From the NCBI RefSeq assembly GCF_009765365.1, contig NZ_VTOM01000016.1:81592-145591 (forward strand): DNA of 64,000 bases, written 5' to 3'. The stretch's first letter is position 1. Each line of letters opens with the position of its first letter. Below are positions 8,409 to 18,185 of this stretch, piece by piece. A program made the position numbers and the translations under genes. The notes below the pieces were generated by a model. It worked only from the letters and a program-made list of their open reading frames with translations, ran no database searches and was not told the DNA's origin. Origin of the DNA: Antarcticirhabdus aurantiaca (GTDB lineage Bacteria > Pseudomonadota > Alphaproteobacteria > Rhizobiales > Rhizobiaceae).

Positions 8409-9440
8409 ATGGCCGATGAAAGGCGCTATGGCGGCTATGGCCGCGACTGGAACGGCCGCCGGGACGATGAGTACCGCAGTTCGGATCGCTCCAGCCGATC
8501 AGGCTATGGAGGCGAAGGCCGCTCAGGTGGGTACTACGGCGATCAGGATCGTGATCGCTCCAACCAATATGGGCGCGGTGGCCAGAGTGGCTACGGCGAA
8601 GACGATTATGGATTTGGCCGCAGCCGGTCCGGCGACTCTGGCAGATTGAGCGGCTATGAAGCCTGGGATCGGGATTATGGAAGCGAACGCTACGGCGGCG
8701 GTTCCGAAGGTCGCGGTTCCGACTACGACGCCTCGCGGAGCAGCTACCCTTCAGACTATTCACGCGGCTACGGACAAGGCAGCTACAGCGGCGTGGATTT
8801 CGACCGCTCGCGCTCGGGCTCCTACCGTGCAAGCTCCTATGGCGAGCGCTCAGGTTCTTATGACCGCGACTATGGCGCTCGCACTTCGAGAATGGGTCAA
8901 TCGCCCGATTACGGCTATGGCCGCGACCGTGACTACTCGGAACGTGGCCGCGGCGAGCGCGGCTTCATGGATCGCATGGGCGACGAGATCTCGTCCTGGT
9001 TCGGCGACGAGGATGCCGCCCGGCGGCGCGAGCAGGACCAACGCCATTCCGGCAAGGGTCCGCGCAGCTACACCCGCTCGGACGATCGCATCAAGGATGA
9101 CGTCAACGACCGCCTGACCGACGACCACTACGTCGATGCTTCTGACATCGAGGTCAGCGTCAAGGATCGCGAGGTCACGCTGAACGGTTACGTCTCAAGC
9201 CGGGACGAGAAGCGTCGGGCAGAAGATTGCGCCGAGCGCGTGTCCGGCGTCACCCATGTCCAGAACAACCTACGCGTCCAATCCAGCGCCGGCTCGACCA
9301 TATCGGGAACGGGAACAGCTATGGGCATGGGGGCTGGGACCAGCACAGGCAGGACCAGCGGCAGTTCTCTGTCCGAGACCGGTTCCGCGACGGGAACAAG
9401 TTCGGCTTTGGGCACCACCAAGTCAGGCACCAGCTCGTAG
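8409..9440 (+). CDS. BON-domain protein with Gly/Ser/Tyr/Arg-rich N-terminus
   Basis: This 343-aa protein starts MADERRYGGYGRDWNGRR after a GGGAGG. Residues 1-180 are a low-complexity, likely disordered region of RS, GY and RD repeats. Residues 215-295 form a BON domain (DDVNDRLTDDHYVDASDIEV, then REVTLNGYVSSRDEKRRAED and VSGVTHVQNNLRV). The tail is Gly/Ser/Thr-rich. BON domains bind membranes or phospholipid and occur in stress-induced proteins. No signal peptide is visible. With the DUF892 gene downstream it forms a typical general-stress pair. Confidence 0.85.
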   Translation: MADERRYGGYGRDWNGRRDDEYRSSDRSSRSGYGGEGRSGGYYGDQDRDRSNQYGRGGQSGYGEDDYGFGRSRSGDSGRLSGYEAWDRDYGSERYGGGSEGRGSDYDASRSSYPSDYSRGYGQGSYSGVDFDRSRSGSYRASSYGERSGSYDRDYGARTSRMGQSPDYGYGRDRDYSERGRGERGFMDRMGDEISSWFGDEDAARRREQDQRHSGKGPRSYTRSDDRIKDDVNDRLTDDHYVDASDIEVSVKDREVTLNGYVSSRDEKRRAEDCAERVSGVTHVQNNLRVQSSAGSTISGTGTAMGMGAGTSTGRTSGSSLSETGSATGTSSALGTTKSGTSS

Positions 9441-9467
9441 GTCGCCACAGACATATAGCACATCAGG

Positions 9468-9497
9468 ACGCCTCCCGCTTCTCGCTGGAGGCGTTTT
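9468..9497 (+). terminator. Rho-independent terminator of the BON gene
   Basis: An 8-bp stem ACGCCTCC / GGAGGCGT around an 11-base loop is followed by TTT, 27 bp after the BON stop. Confidence 0.65.
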
Positions 9498-9566
9498 GCC
9501 CGCTGCGCATTCCCGCAGCTCTCACTCGCTGAAAGCTTTCAACAGATACTGCAAGGGACGAGTACG

Positions 9567-10070
9567 ATGGGCCTCTTCACCAAAGACATCGAGACGCTGA
9601 ACGACGCATTCGTTCACGTGCTCCAGACAACCTACTACGCTGAAAGGCAGATCACCGAGGCGTTGCCGACGATGATCGACAATGCAACTTCTCCCGAGCT
9701 CAAGCAGGGCTTCCAGACGCATTTGCGGGAAACCGAGAACCAGATCAAGCGACTGGAGCAGGTATTCCGTATGCATGGTGCCGAGCCTGAGGAGGCGACC
9801 TGCCCGGCGATAGACGGCATCATCAAAGCCGGCAACTCCATGGCCGGCAACATCGCCGATAAGCAAGTACTCGACGCCGCGCTCACCAACGCCGCACAAA
9901 TGGTCGAGCACTACGAGATCGCGCAGTATGGCACTCTGATCGCGTGGGCGCGAGAACTGGGCCGTGAAGACTGCGCCAGCGTCTTGGCGGAAACGCTCTC
10001 TGAGGAGAAGGCGACAGACGCCAAGCTCACTCAGCTCGCGGAGAGCCGGGTGAATCGCAAGGCGGCGTAA
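9567..10070 (+). CDS. DUF892 / YciE-type ferritin-like protein
   Basis: This 167-aa protein starts MGLFTKDIETLNDAFVHVLQ. It is a four-helix ferritin-like protein of the DUF892 (YciE/YciF) family, with metal-ligand-type Glu/His positions in YYAERQITEALP, HLRETENQIKRLEQ, and MVEHYEIAQYGTL. The family is induced by osmotic and general stress. Length is usual (about 165 aa). It has its own promoter region after the BON-gene terminator. Confidence 0.88.
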   Translation: MGLFTKDIETLNDAFVHVLQTTYYAERQITEALPTMIDNATSPELKQGFQTHLRETENQIKRLEQVFRMHGAEPEEATCPAIDGIIKAGNSMAGNIADKQVLDAALTNAAQMVEHYEIAQYGTLIAWARELGREDCASVLAETLSEEKATDAKLTQLAESRVNRKAA

Positions 10071-10475
10071 GCCAGTCTGGGATACCGTACCGGCTTTCGG
10101 GACAGCGGTCGAGAGCTGCTGCCCCGCCGTGGGGGTCAGTTCCTCATGTCGTTGAGGGGCCAGTTTACCGTGTCGTCGGACATGGAGCGCTGCACCGCAT
10201 GACAGCGTGATCCAGTAAGCTGACCGTCCGCTCCGTGGCGGCCCCTATGAGGTGGTGAAGGACGCCGTTCGGACCCGCGGCGGAGCCCCCCGAATGTCCA
10301 AGCCTTTGTCTGCCTGTTGATCGGCGATTCGTGACGACCAGCTTGAGGTCAGTGCGCTCAACAGTTTACCGCGCCGATCGGCGTCGAAGCTACGCACCGA
10401 TCCACAGATGGCTGACCTTTGGCGCGAGCAGGATGGCCCCAAGCCGATCCTGCCCCGCCTTCATTCGGACAATTG
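10071..10475. other. Non-coding stretch with one dispersed repeat
   Basis: No gene is supported. A ~92-bp repeat copy occupies 10315-10406; nothing recognisable flanks it. Confidence 0.4.
10315..10406 (-). repeat. ~92-bp dispersed repeat
   Basis: Reads TGTTGATCGGC to CCGATCCACA, the reverse of the reference copy, with exactly the same 92-bp length and the core GCCGATCGGCGTCGAAGC. Confidence 0.8.
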
Positions 10476-11115
10476 GCAATCGCGCAAGCGGGGTTGCTCG
10501 AGCGGCTCCATCGTCCCGCGAGCGCAACCGCTGTTCCCGCTTGTCCGGGGTCGCTGGCCGGGTCACCCTGGATGCATGAACGTCCAGGTCCGCACCTTCC
10601 ACGACCGCCTCGACGACCATCCCGCCCCGGGGCGCGATGGCGGCCGACTTCGGCAGGGCGCAGCGCTGGCTCCACGCCCAGTCGCGCAGGGGCCGGACGA
10701 GGACGGGCGACCCTGCCAAGGACCACGGGCGCGGCTACGGCGCCCACGGCATGATCGCCAAGCAGTGGGAACACTGCTGGCGCGACCTCGTGGGCAAGGC
10801 CCCGAGTGGATCGGCCGAGGCCACGCGTGGGCGCAGTGGAGGAAGGTCGCAATCGGCAGGAGGCCCGTCCTGACAGGACGCACCGGGCCGGGAGTACGTC
10901 CCGTCCGACCCGTCGTGAGCGCGGGGGGCGCGAATCCCTCGTCCGCACGGCGAGGCGGAGCCCAGCGCCCCGTCCGGTGGGGGCGCCGCGATGCGCCTCG
11001 GGCGGACCCCGGCCATGGCCTCGAGCCCCGGCCGGACCGCCGCTCGGAGACCCCCGCGGTGCTGGGGGCGCAAGGGAGCGCTCAGATCCTTGAGCAACCC
11101 CGTTTGCGCGATAGC
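10476..11115. mobile_element. Possible small element bounded by 27-bp inverted repeats
   Basis: Bases 10476-10502 and the reverse complement of 11089-11115 match at 24 of 27 positions; both contain ATCGCGCAA and CGGGGTTGCTC. The ~640 bp between has no recognisable transposase. It may be a non-autonomous IS derivative or the decayed ends of an IS. It lies between two dispersed-repeat copies in opposite orientation. Confidence 0.45.
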
Positions 11116-11146
11116 CGGACAATGACGTTGCCGGGATGGTCTACAG

Positions 11147-11238
11147 TGCCTACGAACGCGCGGCTTCCGCGCCGATTGGCGCGACCACCTGTTGCGCGGG
11201 CTGAGCTCGCAACGGTCGTCTCGCACCCTCAATGAACG
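11147..11238 (+). repeat. ~92-bp dispersed repeat, degenerate
   Basis: Aligns without gaps to the reference copy over 92 bp (GCGCCGATTGGCGCG, CACCTGTTGCGCGGGCTGA) but both ends have drifted. It marks the left edge of the STAND/T4CP cluster. Confidence 0.6.
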
Positions 11239-11425
11239 CTCTTGCGCGACTGCGCAGTCATGAAAGCTGGCTGACGTCGCGAAGTCGAGCTCCCAAGGTC
11301 AGCCTGGCTCCTTGCAGAGTTCGCGCAATCACTTGCAACGGCCCCGCAAATCCTTGAATTCACGGCTGCCGGGGTCAGCGATGCGGGTGGGTCGGCAGGG
11401 TGCCGTTGACGCCCGCCGGATGGCG

Positions 11426-14400
11426 TCATCCCACACCCGGGGCCGGGACGCCGTCCCTGTACCGCCTGAACCGCTCGTGTTGAAGGCGGGCGAGGATCCG
11501 CCAGAGCGGGAGCGGCATCGGCTCGGCGAGAGACCTCAGGCGATTGACGTCGAACTCCCATTGCAGGAGACGCCTGCGCCTCTCGTCCTCCTCCAGCTCG
11601 GTGTTCTCCACGAAGGTGCGGTTCATCTTCGCGCGCTCCAGCCGGAGCCGCAGGCCGGCCCGGACCCGCCGCCCGAGGCCGACGAGCAGCGCGTCCGCCT
11701 CCGCCAGGAACGCCTCGGCGATTCGCAGGCGTGTCGCCAGGTTGTCGCCGTTGCTCAGGAGCCGGAGCATGGTGGCCTCGAGGACGATCTGGGCCGAGCG
11801 CTCCCTGCTGAAGCGGAACAGGTTCCGCGAAAGTCCGTCCAGGGTCCGTCGGGCCTGCTGGCTGAAGACGCTCGGTTCGTTGCCGGCACGGCACCGCTTG
11901 GCCGCAGAGCGACGTCCCTCAAGCTTCAGGGCGACGCGCACGATCTGTCGGGCGGCGTTGCCGGACGCGAGGTAATGGATTCCGAGCGGATCCATCGAGA
12001 AGGTGGCGAGCCGCAGTTGCTCGGACAGGACGAGCCGGGCGAACGACGAGCAGAAGAGTTCGTCGATGCGCTCCTCCAGCGTGTCCTCCGGACCCGACAG
12101 GAACGCCCTCATGATCGGCAGCCTGCCCTCGCCCGATGAACCGACGTCCGCCGGGCGGTTGAGCTTGCCGGCCGCCCCCGCAAGGTCCGCGACGGTCGCC
12201 CCGAGCTCGCCGAGGCGGGCATAGACGTCGCTGATCTCGTGGAGGACCGCCGCCGCGCTTCGGCCGTCCCCGAGGCGAGCCGCGACCTCGCCGATCTCGG
12301 GGGGCATCGCGAAGGCGTTGGGGGGCAGTCTCGGCGTGGCGGTCCCGAGTCTCGGGTCCGGCGGCCTCAGCACGGCCAGGTACCTGCGGGCCTGCCGCTC
12401 CAGCGCCTCGTCCAGCGCCGCCTTGAGCCCCTCGCCGTCGCCGCACGCCGTGAGCGCGCGCGAGATGCGGCTCTCGACGGCCGCGGCATCGATGCTCTCG
12501 CCGCTCAGGAGCCTGATCTCGAACAGCCGCTTGAAGGCCCCGTGCGGGATCTCCGGTCCGAGGGAGGCCCGGGCTGACGAGGTTCCGACATCCGGCGCGG
12601 ACAGGAGGGTCCCCTCGGCCGTCGGCACCTCGCCGACCGCGAGGTAGCTCTGCGCGAGGGCGGCCCGGTGGTCCGCGGGAATGTCGGCGAAGCCCCTTCC
12701 GAGCCGCCCCATCCACTCGACCAGCCCCGCGCCCATGGGCGGAGCCGGGTCCGGCCGGATGGCCTTCGGCCAGAGCTGCCAGGGTTCGTCGAAGTAGGTG
12801 AGGATGTCCCCCTTCAACTCGTCGAGGCCGTAAAGCCGCGACAGGTTCCACGCTGGGGGGTTCTCGATCAATCTCCGATAGCAGAAGGCGTAGAGATACA
12901 GCCAGAACTGCGAGGGCCTCGAGGAGGTCACCAACGACCGGGTGCCGAACTCGAGGTCGTCGTCGACCGACATCGCGCCGGACGCGTCGATGGACACGGG
13001 GATGCTCTGGAGGCCGCTGTAGATCACCGAGAGCATGCGCCGCCACGGCCGGATCGACTGGAGGCCCGTGTTGTCGAGGTGTCGGAGGGAGATCGTCTGC
13101 TGGGTCAGCGCGTCCTCGGCGAGGAGGCGGTGGACGGCGTGGAAGTCCCGCCGGGAAAGCCGCCTTGCGGCCGCGTCGCGCGCGAGGAGCTTCGTCTCCG
13201 GGAACAGGTAGTCGACCGACCGGGCGGACGTGTCGTCGCCGTCCGTGGCCGACAGGCCGTACTCGAGCGGGTGGGACGATCCACCCTTCGGGGAGGTCCC
13301 GTCGAGGCCCTCGAAGGCGTCGTTGCGCACCAGCCCGAGGATGGGAAGGGCGTGCCCGCACAGGCGGTCGATCTCCGCCGCCAGCTCCCCCCGCCCCTCG
13401 CTCGCGGCCATCTCCGGCAGCACCGTCCACGGGACGGTGCGCCCGGCCCGCGCGAGGCGGCGCAGCGTGCCTGGCCGCAAGCCGTCCGGGGTCATCGACA
13501 CGACGAGTGCGATCTCCAGCCAGAGGGGCGAACGCTCGGCAAGGATCGCGAGGAAGGCCTCGACCGCTTTGTCGACAATGACGAGGCGGCGCCCGCTGAA
13601 GCGCCGGACGAGCTCGTCTACGCGCGCGGGGAACCTGTCGGGATCGAGTTCCAGCGCGACGCTCAGGACCGCCTCGACGAGGTTGATGGCGTCCGTGCCG
13701 TCCGACTTGAAACCGTCGGCTTGCGAGACGCGCCGCAGGGCGTGCCCGATGGTGTCGCCGTCCCTTCCGTCGCCCGTCGGCGGGTGCACCCGGTTCCTGT
13801 CGACCGCGCCCGACCACTCCGCCCCGTCGAGGATGGGCAGGCGGAACGTCTGGGGCGAGACGGCTCCCGGCACCCGGGCCAACCGCTTGAGGCGGACCTC
13901 GTCGAGGCGCTCGTTGGACGTCACCACGATCCGGTTGTCGCGGAACGTCGCCAGGTCCAGGGTCGGGTCCCCGCCCATCGGCGGCTCGAGAAGGCGCGCC
14001 CAGAGCGAGTCGAGGTAGTCGTCGGCGATCCTGCGTTCCAGCAGCGTCATCCGGTCGTCGACGTGGTGACCGTCGAAGACGAGGATCGCGGGCCGCTCGG
14101 CGAGGGAGAGCCGGATGCGATGGACCACGTCAAACAGGCCATCGGCATCCGACATCGGCGCGCCGCCCCCGGCATCCCCGCTGTCCCGCCCCTCTGCGAA
14201 GGCGCGCAGGCGGCCCAGCACCTGCGAGATGTTGAGGATCTCGAACCCGCCCGAAGCGGTCCGCGTCCGCGTCGGCAGGAGGAGGGTCCTCCTCTCCTCC
14301 CGCGCCAGGTCGCCGACCCACCGCGCGCAGGCGGAGAGCCCGAACCAGAGGCCCTTGCCGTGGATGTTGACGAAGGTCGGCTTCCCGGCCCCCTTCGCGA

Positions 14401-15034
14401 GCGCGCCCTCCACCCATGCGGCGAAACCCGCGCGATCGGGTGCCGACATGAGGAAGTCCCCACCGCCCCTTCCACCGCTCCCCGCGCCCGCCGCCTCCAC
14501 GGTCGGCGGATCCTGCGACCCGTCGACGGCCCCGGCATCCCCGCGCAACCAGGCGACATAGGCGTCGATCGCGTCTGGTCCGACGAACGGGCGCCCGAAC
14601 ATGGCCCGCTCGGTCTCCTGATCCAACGAGGGAAGCCCGCGGCGCCTCGCCACGAGGGTCGAGATGCCGCGCTCGAACCTCCGGAGCTTGAAGCCGCCGA
14701 CGCGATGATGGGCGATCTGGACGATCTTCTGGATGTTGCCCCCGTGCGTCGGCATCCGCCGCTGCCTGCGCTCGTCCGGCTCGAGCTTGCGGGCCTCCCT
14801 CGCCACGTCGCCAAAGAAGGTGCCGCGCTGCTCGCCGACGAGGGCCTCGATGCAGAGGAGGCGCGGGATGATCCCGAGATCGCCTCCCGTGGCCATCAGC
14901 AGCCCCAGGGGTTTGCGGCAGACGATCCGCGCGCCACCCGCCTCCACCTCGAGCGGCTTCTCCCCGAGGCTCTCGGGAAAGCCCCTGCGCGCGAGCTCGG
15001 CCCACAGGAGACGCACGTCATCGAGATCGGCCAT
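11426..15034 (-). CDS. Large STAND-like NTPase with helical-repeat C-terminus
   Basis: From MADLDDVRLLWAELARRGF this is about 1202 aa; an upstream ATG at 15091 adds 19 residues. Residues 1-180 form an unidentified domain. Residues 210-430 resemble a STAND/AAA core: a P-loop-like NIHGKGLWFGLS that lacks a clean GxxGxGK[ST], Walker B-like PAILVFDGHH and a sensor strand NRIVVTSNERLDE. The rest is helical with TPR-like stretches (AALAQSYLAVGEVPTAEGTL). STAND proteins often act as sensors or defence switches. It is divergent from the 15312 operon and shares its control region. Family and role are inferred. Confidence 0.65.
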   Translation of the reverse strand: MADLDDVRLLWAELARRGFPESLGEKPLEVEAGGARIVCRKPLGLLMATGGDLGIIPRLLCIEALVGEQRGTFFGDVAREARKLEPDERRQRRMPTHGGNIQKIVQIAHHRVGGFKLRRFERGISTLVARRRGLPSLDQETERAMFGRPFVGPDAIDAYVAWLRGDAGAVDGSQDPPTVEAAGAGSGGRGGGDFLMSAPDRAGFAAWVEGALAKGAGKPTFVNIHGKGLWFGLSACARWVGDLAREERRTLLLPTRTRTASGGFEILNISQVLGRLRAFAEGRDSGDAGGGAPMSDADGLFDVVHRIRLSLAERPAILVFDGHHVDDRMTLLERRIADDYLDSLWARLLEPPMGGDPTLDLATFRDNRIVVTSNERLDEVRLKRLARVPGAVSPQTFRLPILDGAEWSGAVDRNRVHPPTGDGRDGDTIGHALRRVSQADGFKSDGTDAINLVEAVLSVALELDPDRFPARVDELVRRFSGRRLVIVDKAVEAFLAILAERSPLWLEIALVVSMTPDGLRPGTLRRLARAGRTVPWTVLPEMAASEGRGELAAEIDRLCGHALPILGLVRNDAFEGLDGTSPKGGSSHPLEYGLSATDGDDTSARSVDYLFPETKLLARDAAARRLSRRDFHAVHRLLAEDALTQQTISLRHLDNTGLQSIRPWRRMLSVIYSGLQSIPVSIDASGAMSVDDDLEFGTRSLVTSSRPSQFWLYLYAFCYRRLIENPPAWNLSRLYGLDELKGDILTYFDEPWQLWPKAIRPDPAPPMGAGLVEWMGRLGRGFADIPADHRAALAQSYLAVGEVPTAEGTLLSAPDVGTSSARASLGPEIPHGAFKRLFEIRLLSGESIDAAAVESRISRALTACGDGEGLKAALDEALERQARRYLAVLRPPDPRLGTATPRLPPNAFAMPPEIGEVAARLGDGRSAAAVLHEISDVYARLGELGATVADLAGAAGKLNRPADVGSSGEGRLPIMRAFLSGPEDTLEERIDELFCSSFARLVLSEQLRLATFSMDPLGIHYLASGNAARQIVRVALKLEGRRSAAKRCRAGNEPSVFSQQARRTLDGLSRNLFRFSRERSAQIVLEATMLRLLSNGDNLATRLRIAEAFLAEADALLVGLGRRVRAGLRLRLERAKMNRTFVENTELEEDERRRRLLQWEFDVNRLRSLAEPMPLPLWRILARLQHERFRRYRDGVPAPGVG

Positions 15035-15098
15035 GGCGGCACCCGGCGAGGTGGAGACGTCGCACCTTACCCTACGTCCGGTCCGCGGCAAGCGCGTC

Positions 15099-15176
15099 GG
15101 TACGATCGGTACGGATTTCCCGCCGGAGCCGCCCGGTCGCGGAAAGCGGACGCGCGAAAGGTACGGACAGTACGTT
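15099..15176. promoter_or_regulatory. Divergent control region with repeated GGTACG sites
   Basis: Between the divergent NTPase and membrane-protein genes, GGTACG occurs at 15099, 15108 and 15160 and a related AGTACG at 15169. This spacing suggests binding sites for a shared regulator. No regulator gene was identified nearby. Confidence 0.4.
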
Positions 15177-15311
15177 GAGATCGCCGCGCCGCCGGCCGGG
15201 ACGCGAAGGTACCCGCCGAACCGACGAATCTTAACGGATTACCGACGATATCGGACGACGCGGCCCCGCGGTCCGCCGATGATGCGGCCATCGAAGACCA
15301 AGGAGGTCGAG

Positions 15312-16673
15312 ATGGCGAAAAGGGTAGACGATACGACTGCTCACATCTGGGGGCATTCCCCCGAGGATCTGAGGAACGCGTCCTTCGGCGAGCGCTCGAA
15401 GGCGAGACTGTTCACCGGCACGCTCCTCCTGGGAGGGGCCTTCCACGCAACCGTCACGGCCTTCTGCTTGCAGGGGCTCGGCCTGTCGCTCGCTGCGTCG
15501 GTCGCCACCGGTACCCTGAGCAGCCTGCTCTGGATGAGCACCGACCTGACGATCGTCCGCGTGGAGCGGGAGCACAGGGCGGCCAAGGAGCACTGGGAGG
15601 TCGCGGGCGGCGCGCCTCCGACACCGCCGGGACCGGCGAGATACGTCAGGTACGCGGCGGCCTTCGTCTACATGGCGGGCATCGGGGTCGGCGGCACCAT
15701 CCAGTTCATGGACGGCAGCATCGACCAGCGCCGCGCCGAGATGCAGGAGGCCATCGACGAGCCGTACAGGACCGCTGCGGAGCGCGAGTTCGGCAAGATA
15801 CGCGCGTCCGCCGAGGCGGCCGAGACCTCCGCCGTCGCGGAACTCGGGTCCTTCGACGCCGGGGAGGCGGAAGCCGCCTCGGCCCATGGGTCCGCCATGG
15901 AGGCGCACCTGGGCGAGGCCCGGCGCCTGACCGCGGCGAGGTCCGCCCTTGAGCAGCAATGGGACGCCGTCAGCGCGGACGTGGCGAGGCATCGGGCGCT
16001 GGCGGCCTGCGAGGTGGAGGGCGTCTCCGCCAACCCGCTCTGCGAGGGCGCCACGGGGGCCGCCGGTCCCGGCGGCAACTTCAGGCTCGCGACGCTGGCG
16101 GCCGAGGCGGGCGAGGCCCGCCTCCGGGAGATCGACGGGCGGATCGCGGAGACGAAGGCGGCTCTGACCTCCCTCGCCCCTCCGGTGGCGCCGGAACCGG
16201 ATCACGCTCGGCGGGACCGGCTCGTCGCGGACGTGAGGGCGGCCGCCGCCGCCAAGGCGGAGACGATCGAGGGCGGGAACGCCTTCGTTGAGGCCGCCGT
16301 CGCCGGAAACCCCGGCCGGCGCGTCCTCACCGACAACCTGTTCACGAGGATCTCGATCCTCGGCGACCTCTTCGCCGAGTCCTGGGCCTTCAAGCTGTAC
16401 GCGTTCCTCCTGGAGGCCGGCATCGTCGCCGTGGAGCTCACCGTCCTCATGGTGGGCGGGATCGGCAGGCCGGGTCTGCTGGACCTCGCGGCCGAGCACC
16501 GGCGGCGGGCCGGGCTGCTGCGGCTGGCCAAGGATTCACTCGGCCTCGCCGCCGACATCGCGGCCGAGCGCAACAACGTCGTCTTCATGGACAAGTTCCG
16601 CCGCGAGACCGAGGCGGACGGCTTCACGATCTTCGGGCGCGGCGACGGGGATGGTCCCCCTGCCGCAGAGTGA
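15312..16673 (+). CDS. DUF4407-like membrane protein
   Basis: This 453-aa protein starts MAKRVDDTTAHIWGHSPEDL after a strong AAGGAGG. Two hydrophobic helices lie at about 35-80 (LFTGTLLLGGAFHATVTAF and the following LSLAASVATGTLSSLLWM), a third at about 115-130, and a fourth near 355-390. Between them is a long Ala/Glu-rich coiled coil (about 140-330). This layout matches DUF4407 proteins: inner-membrane anchors with a large soluble coiled coil. It opens a same-strand run of genes to the VirD4-like ATPase. The function of DUF4407 is not established. Confidence 0.7.
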   Translation: MAKRVDDTTAHIWGHSPEDLRNASFGERSKARLFTGTLLLGGAFHATVTAFCLQGLGLSLAASVATGTLSSLLWMSTDLTIVRVEREHRAAKEHWEVAGGAPPTPPGPARYVRYAAAFVYMAGIGVGGTIQFMDGSIDQRRAEMQEAIDEPYRTAAEREFGKIRASAEAAETSAVAELGSFDAGEAEAASAHGSAMEAHLGEARRLTAARSALEQQWDAVSADVARHRALAACEVEGVSANPLCEGATGAAGPGGNFRLATLAAEAGEARLREIDGRIAETKAALTSLAPPVAPEPDHARRDRLVADVRAAAAAKAETIEGGNAFVEAAVAGNPGRRVLTDNLFTRISILGDLFAESWAFKLYAFLLEAGIVAVELTVLMVGGIGRPGLLDLAAEHRRRAGLLRLAKDSLGLAADIAAERNNVVFMDKFRRETEADGFTIFGRGDGDGPPAAE

Positions 16674-16687
16674 GAAGGAGAAGGCAG

Positions 16688-17260
16688 ATGAACAACGACC
16701 GACTCGGCGGCGGCGGGCGTGGGACGCTCGTCACCGTCCGCGGGCAGGGAAGCCATGACCTCGCCCGTGCCCCCGTCGCCAGGCGCGACTCGGGCCTCGG
16801 CTACTTCGAGAACAGGCGGAACAACCGCCAGCGGGCGCTGGACCACGCCGAGATCGTGCGCGAGGTCGACCGCCGCAAGTGGGAGCAGGCCGCGGACGTG
16901 GAGCTCCTGGACGGCGAGGCCCGGGCGGAGGAAGCCAAGCTCCTCATCGTGGGGCGCGTCTTCGAGGCGACAGGCGAGGCGTCCGAGCAGATCCGCGCGC
17001 TCGGTGGCGACACCAAGCGGAGGATCGTCGAGGCGACGGGCGACTCCGTCGTCGCGCTGGGCGAGGCGGGAACCAGGATCGACGCCAAGATCTCGTCGTC
17101 GGACATGCATCCCGCCGTGAAGGGCTTCGCCCAGAACGCCATGGCCGGGATGATGGCCGCGGCTGCCGAGGGGATCGTCGCCAGCGGGTACGAGGCGATC
17201 AGGAACGTCGACCGCAAGGTCGACAGCATCAACTCCTCGCGCTTCGCGCCGAAGGACTGA
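16688..17260 (+). CDS. Hypothetical helical protein of the cluster
   Basis: This 190-aa protein starts MNNDRLGGGGRGTLVTVRGQ after GAAGGAGAAGG. It is charged and helical in the middle (NRQRALDHAEIVREVDRRKW) with a Gly/Ala-rich helix near the end (AMAGMMAAAAEGIVASGYEA) that could associate with a membrane. No family was recognised. It follows the DUF4407-like gene by 14 bp, so the two are very probably one operon. Confidence 0.7.
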   Translation: MNNDRLGGGGRGTLVTVRGQGSHDLARAPVARRDSGLGYFENRRNNRQRALDHAEIVREVDRRKWEQAADVELLDGEARAEEAKLLIVGRVFEATGEASEQIRALGGDTKRRIVEATGDSVVALGEAGTRIDAKISSSDMHPAVKGFAQNAMAGMMAAAAEGIVASGYEAIRNVDRKVDSINSSRFAPKD

Positions 17261-17264
17261 GACG

Positions 17265-17292
17265 TGCGGGGCGGACGATGTGCCGCCCCGCA
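17265..17292 (+). terminator. Strong GC hairpin between operon genes
   Basis: A 10-bp stem TGCGGGGCGG / CCGCCCCGCA with an 8-base loop lies right after the 17260 stop. No T run follows, so it may be an mRNA stabiliser or partial terminator rather than a true terminator. Confidence 0.5.
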
Positions 17293-17345
17293 TTCCCGCT
17301 GCCGGAAACGGCCCGGCAGTCCCACCGGAACGAAGGATCCGAACC

Positions 17346-18185
17346 ATGACCGGACCAGCGGATACCCTGCCAAGCCCTCCCACCGCACCACACATCGCGG
17401 GCGCTCTCTCCCGCCGCGTAGCGGTCATGGCGCGCGCGATCGCCCAGATGCTCCGCGTTGCGGGCGCCATGCTCCTGTTCTGGGCCGGAGGTCCGGCCGC
17501 GGCGGGTCCGTCGGTGACGGTGACGGCGAACGGCCGCCACCCGTCGCAGCTCCAGTGGGACGGCGTGCGCGTCTACTGGCTGCCCTTCGACGTCAGCACG
17601 ATCTCGGCCGCCGACCTCGTGGCCTGCGCCGTGCAGGACCGGGTGGCGTGCTCCGGAGTGCCCTGCCCCGACGCCGATCGATGCGAGTTCGAGCTCCCGT
17701 CCGTGGACGCGTCGCGGCCGTTCGCCCTCATCGTTTATGACTGGGACGGGCTGCTCGAGGACGAGGTCTCGGCCGCCGCCCGCGGCCTCTCGGTCGGTTC
17801 CGACGCAGTGGCCTCTCTCAAGGGCCTCGTCGCCGACCCGGCCTGGGGCGCGCGCGCCGACGGCGCCGCCGACGCGGCCTCGGGCCTTCTCGCGGCGGCC
17901 TCGGACGCGCTCGGCGAGGCGAACGGGCGGCGCCTCGAGTTCATGGACGCGGCCATCCTCGTCCCCTCGCCCGACATGGCGGACCAGCCCGCCCTCGCCG
18001 CGCTCGTCCGCGAGCACGTGGGGGCCGCCGCCCGCCTCGACGGCTCGGTCCTCGGCGTGCGCCGCCTCCGGGGCCCGATCGCAACCCTCACCTACGCCGA
18101 CTGCGTGTGGCCGAGCCCGGCCTGCGCCCTCGCCTACGCCGACATCGAGTTCAAGGAGAAGGAGAAGGACCATGAAGCGGACTAG
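17346..18185 (+). CDS. Exported hypothetical protein
   Basis: This 279-aa protein carries an internal signal peptide, MLRVAGAMLLFWAGGPAAAG, about 30-50 residues from the chosen ATG; the mature part begins PSVTVTANGRHPSQLQWDGV. Mature cysteines occur as CAVQDRVACSGVPCPDADRC, suggesting periplasmic disulfides. No family was recognised. Its last codons overlap the Tat-signal gene by 14 bp, so the two are translationally coupled. Confidence 0.7.
   Translation: MTGPADTLPSPPTAPHIAGALSRRVAVMARAIAQMLRVAGAMLLFWAGGPAAAGPSVTVTANGRHPSQLQWDGVRVYWLPFDVSTISAADLVACAVQDRVACSGVPCPDADRCEFELPSVDASRPFALIVYDWDGLLEDEVSAAARGLSVGSDAVASLKGLVADPAWGARADGAADAASGLLAAASDALGEANGRRLEFMDAAILVPSPDMADQPALAALVREHVGAAARLDGSVLGVRRLRGPIATLTYADCVWPSPACALAYADIEFKEKEKDHEAD

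Noticed and set aside
12668..15178. An 836-codon open frame on the + strand opposite the STAND-like gene
   Set aside because: Arg/Pro/Gly/Glu-rich shadow of a high-GC gene; it lacks protein-like hydrophobic pattern, while the minus frame has NTPase motifs.
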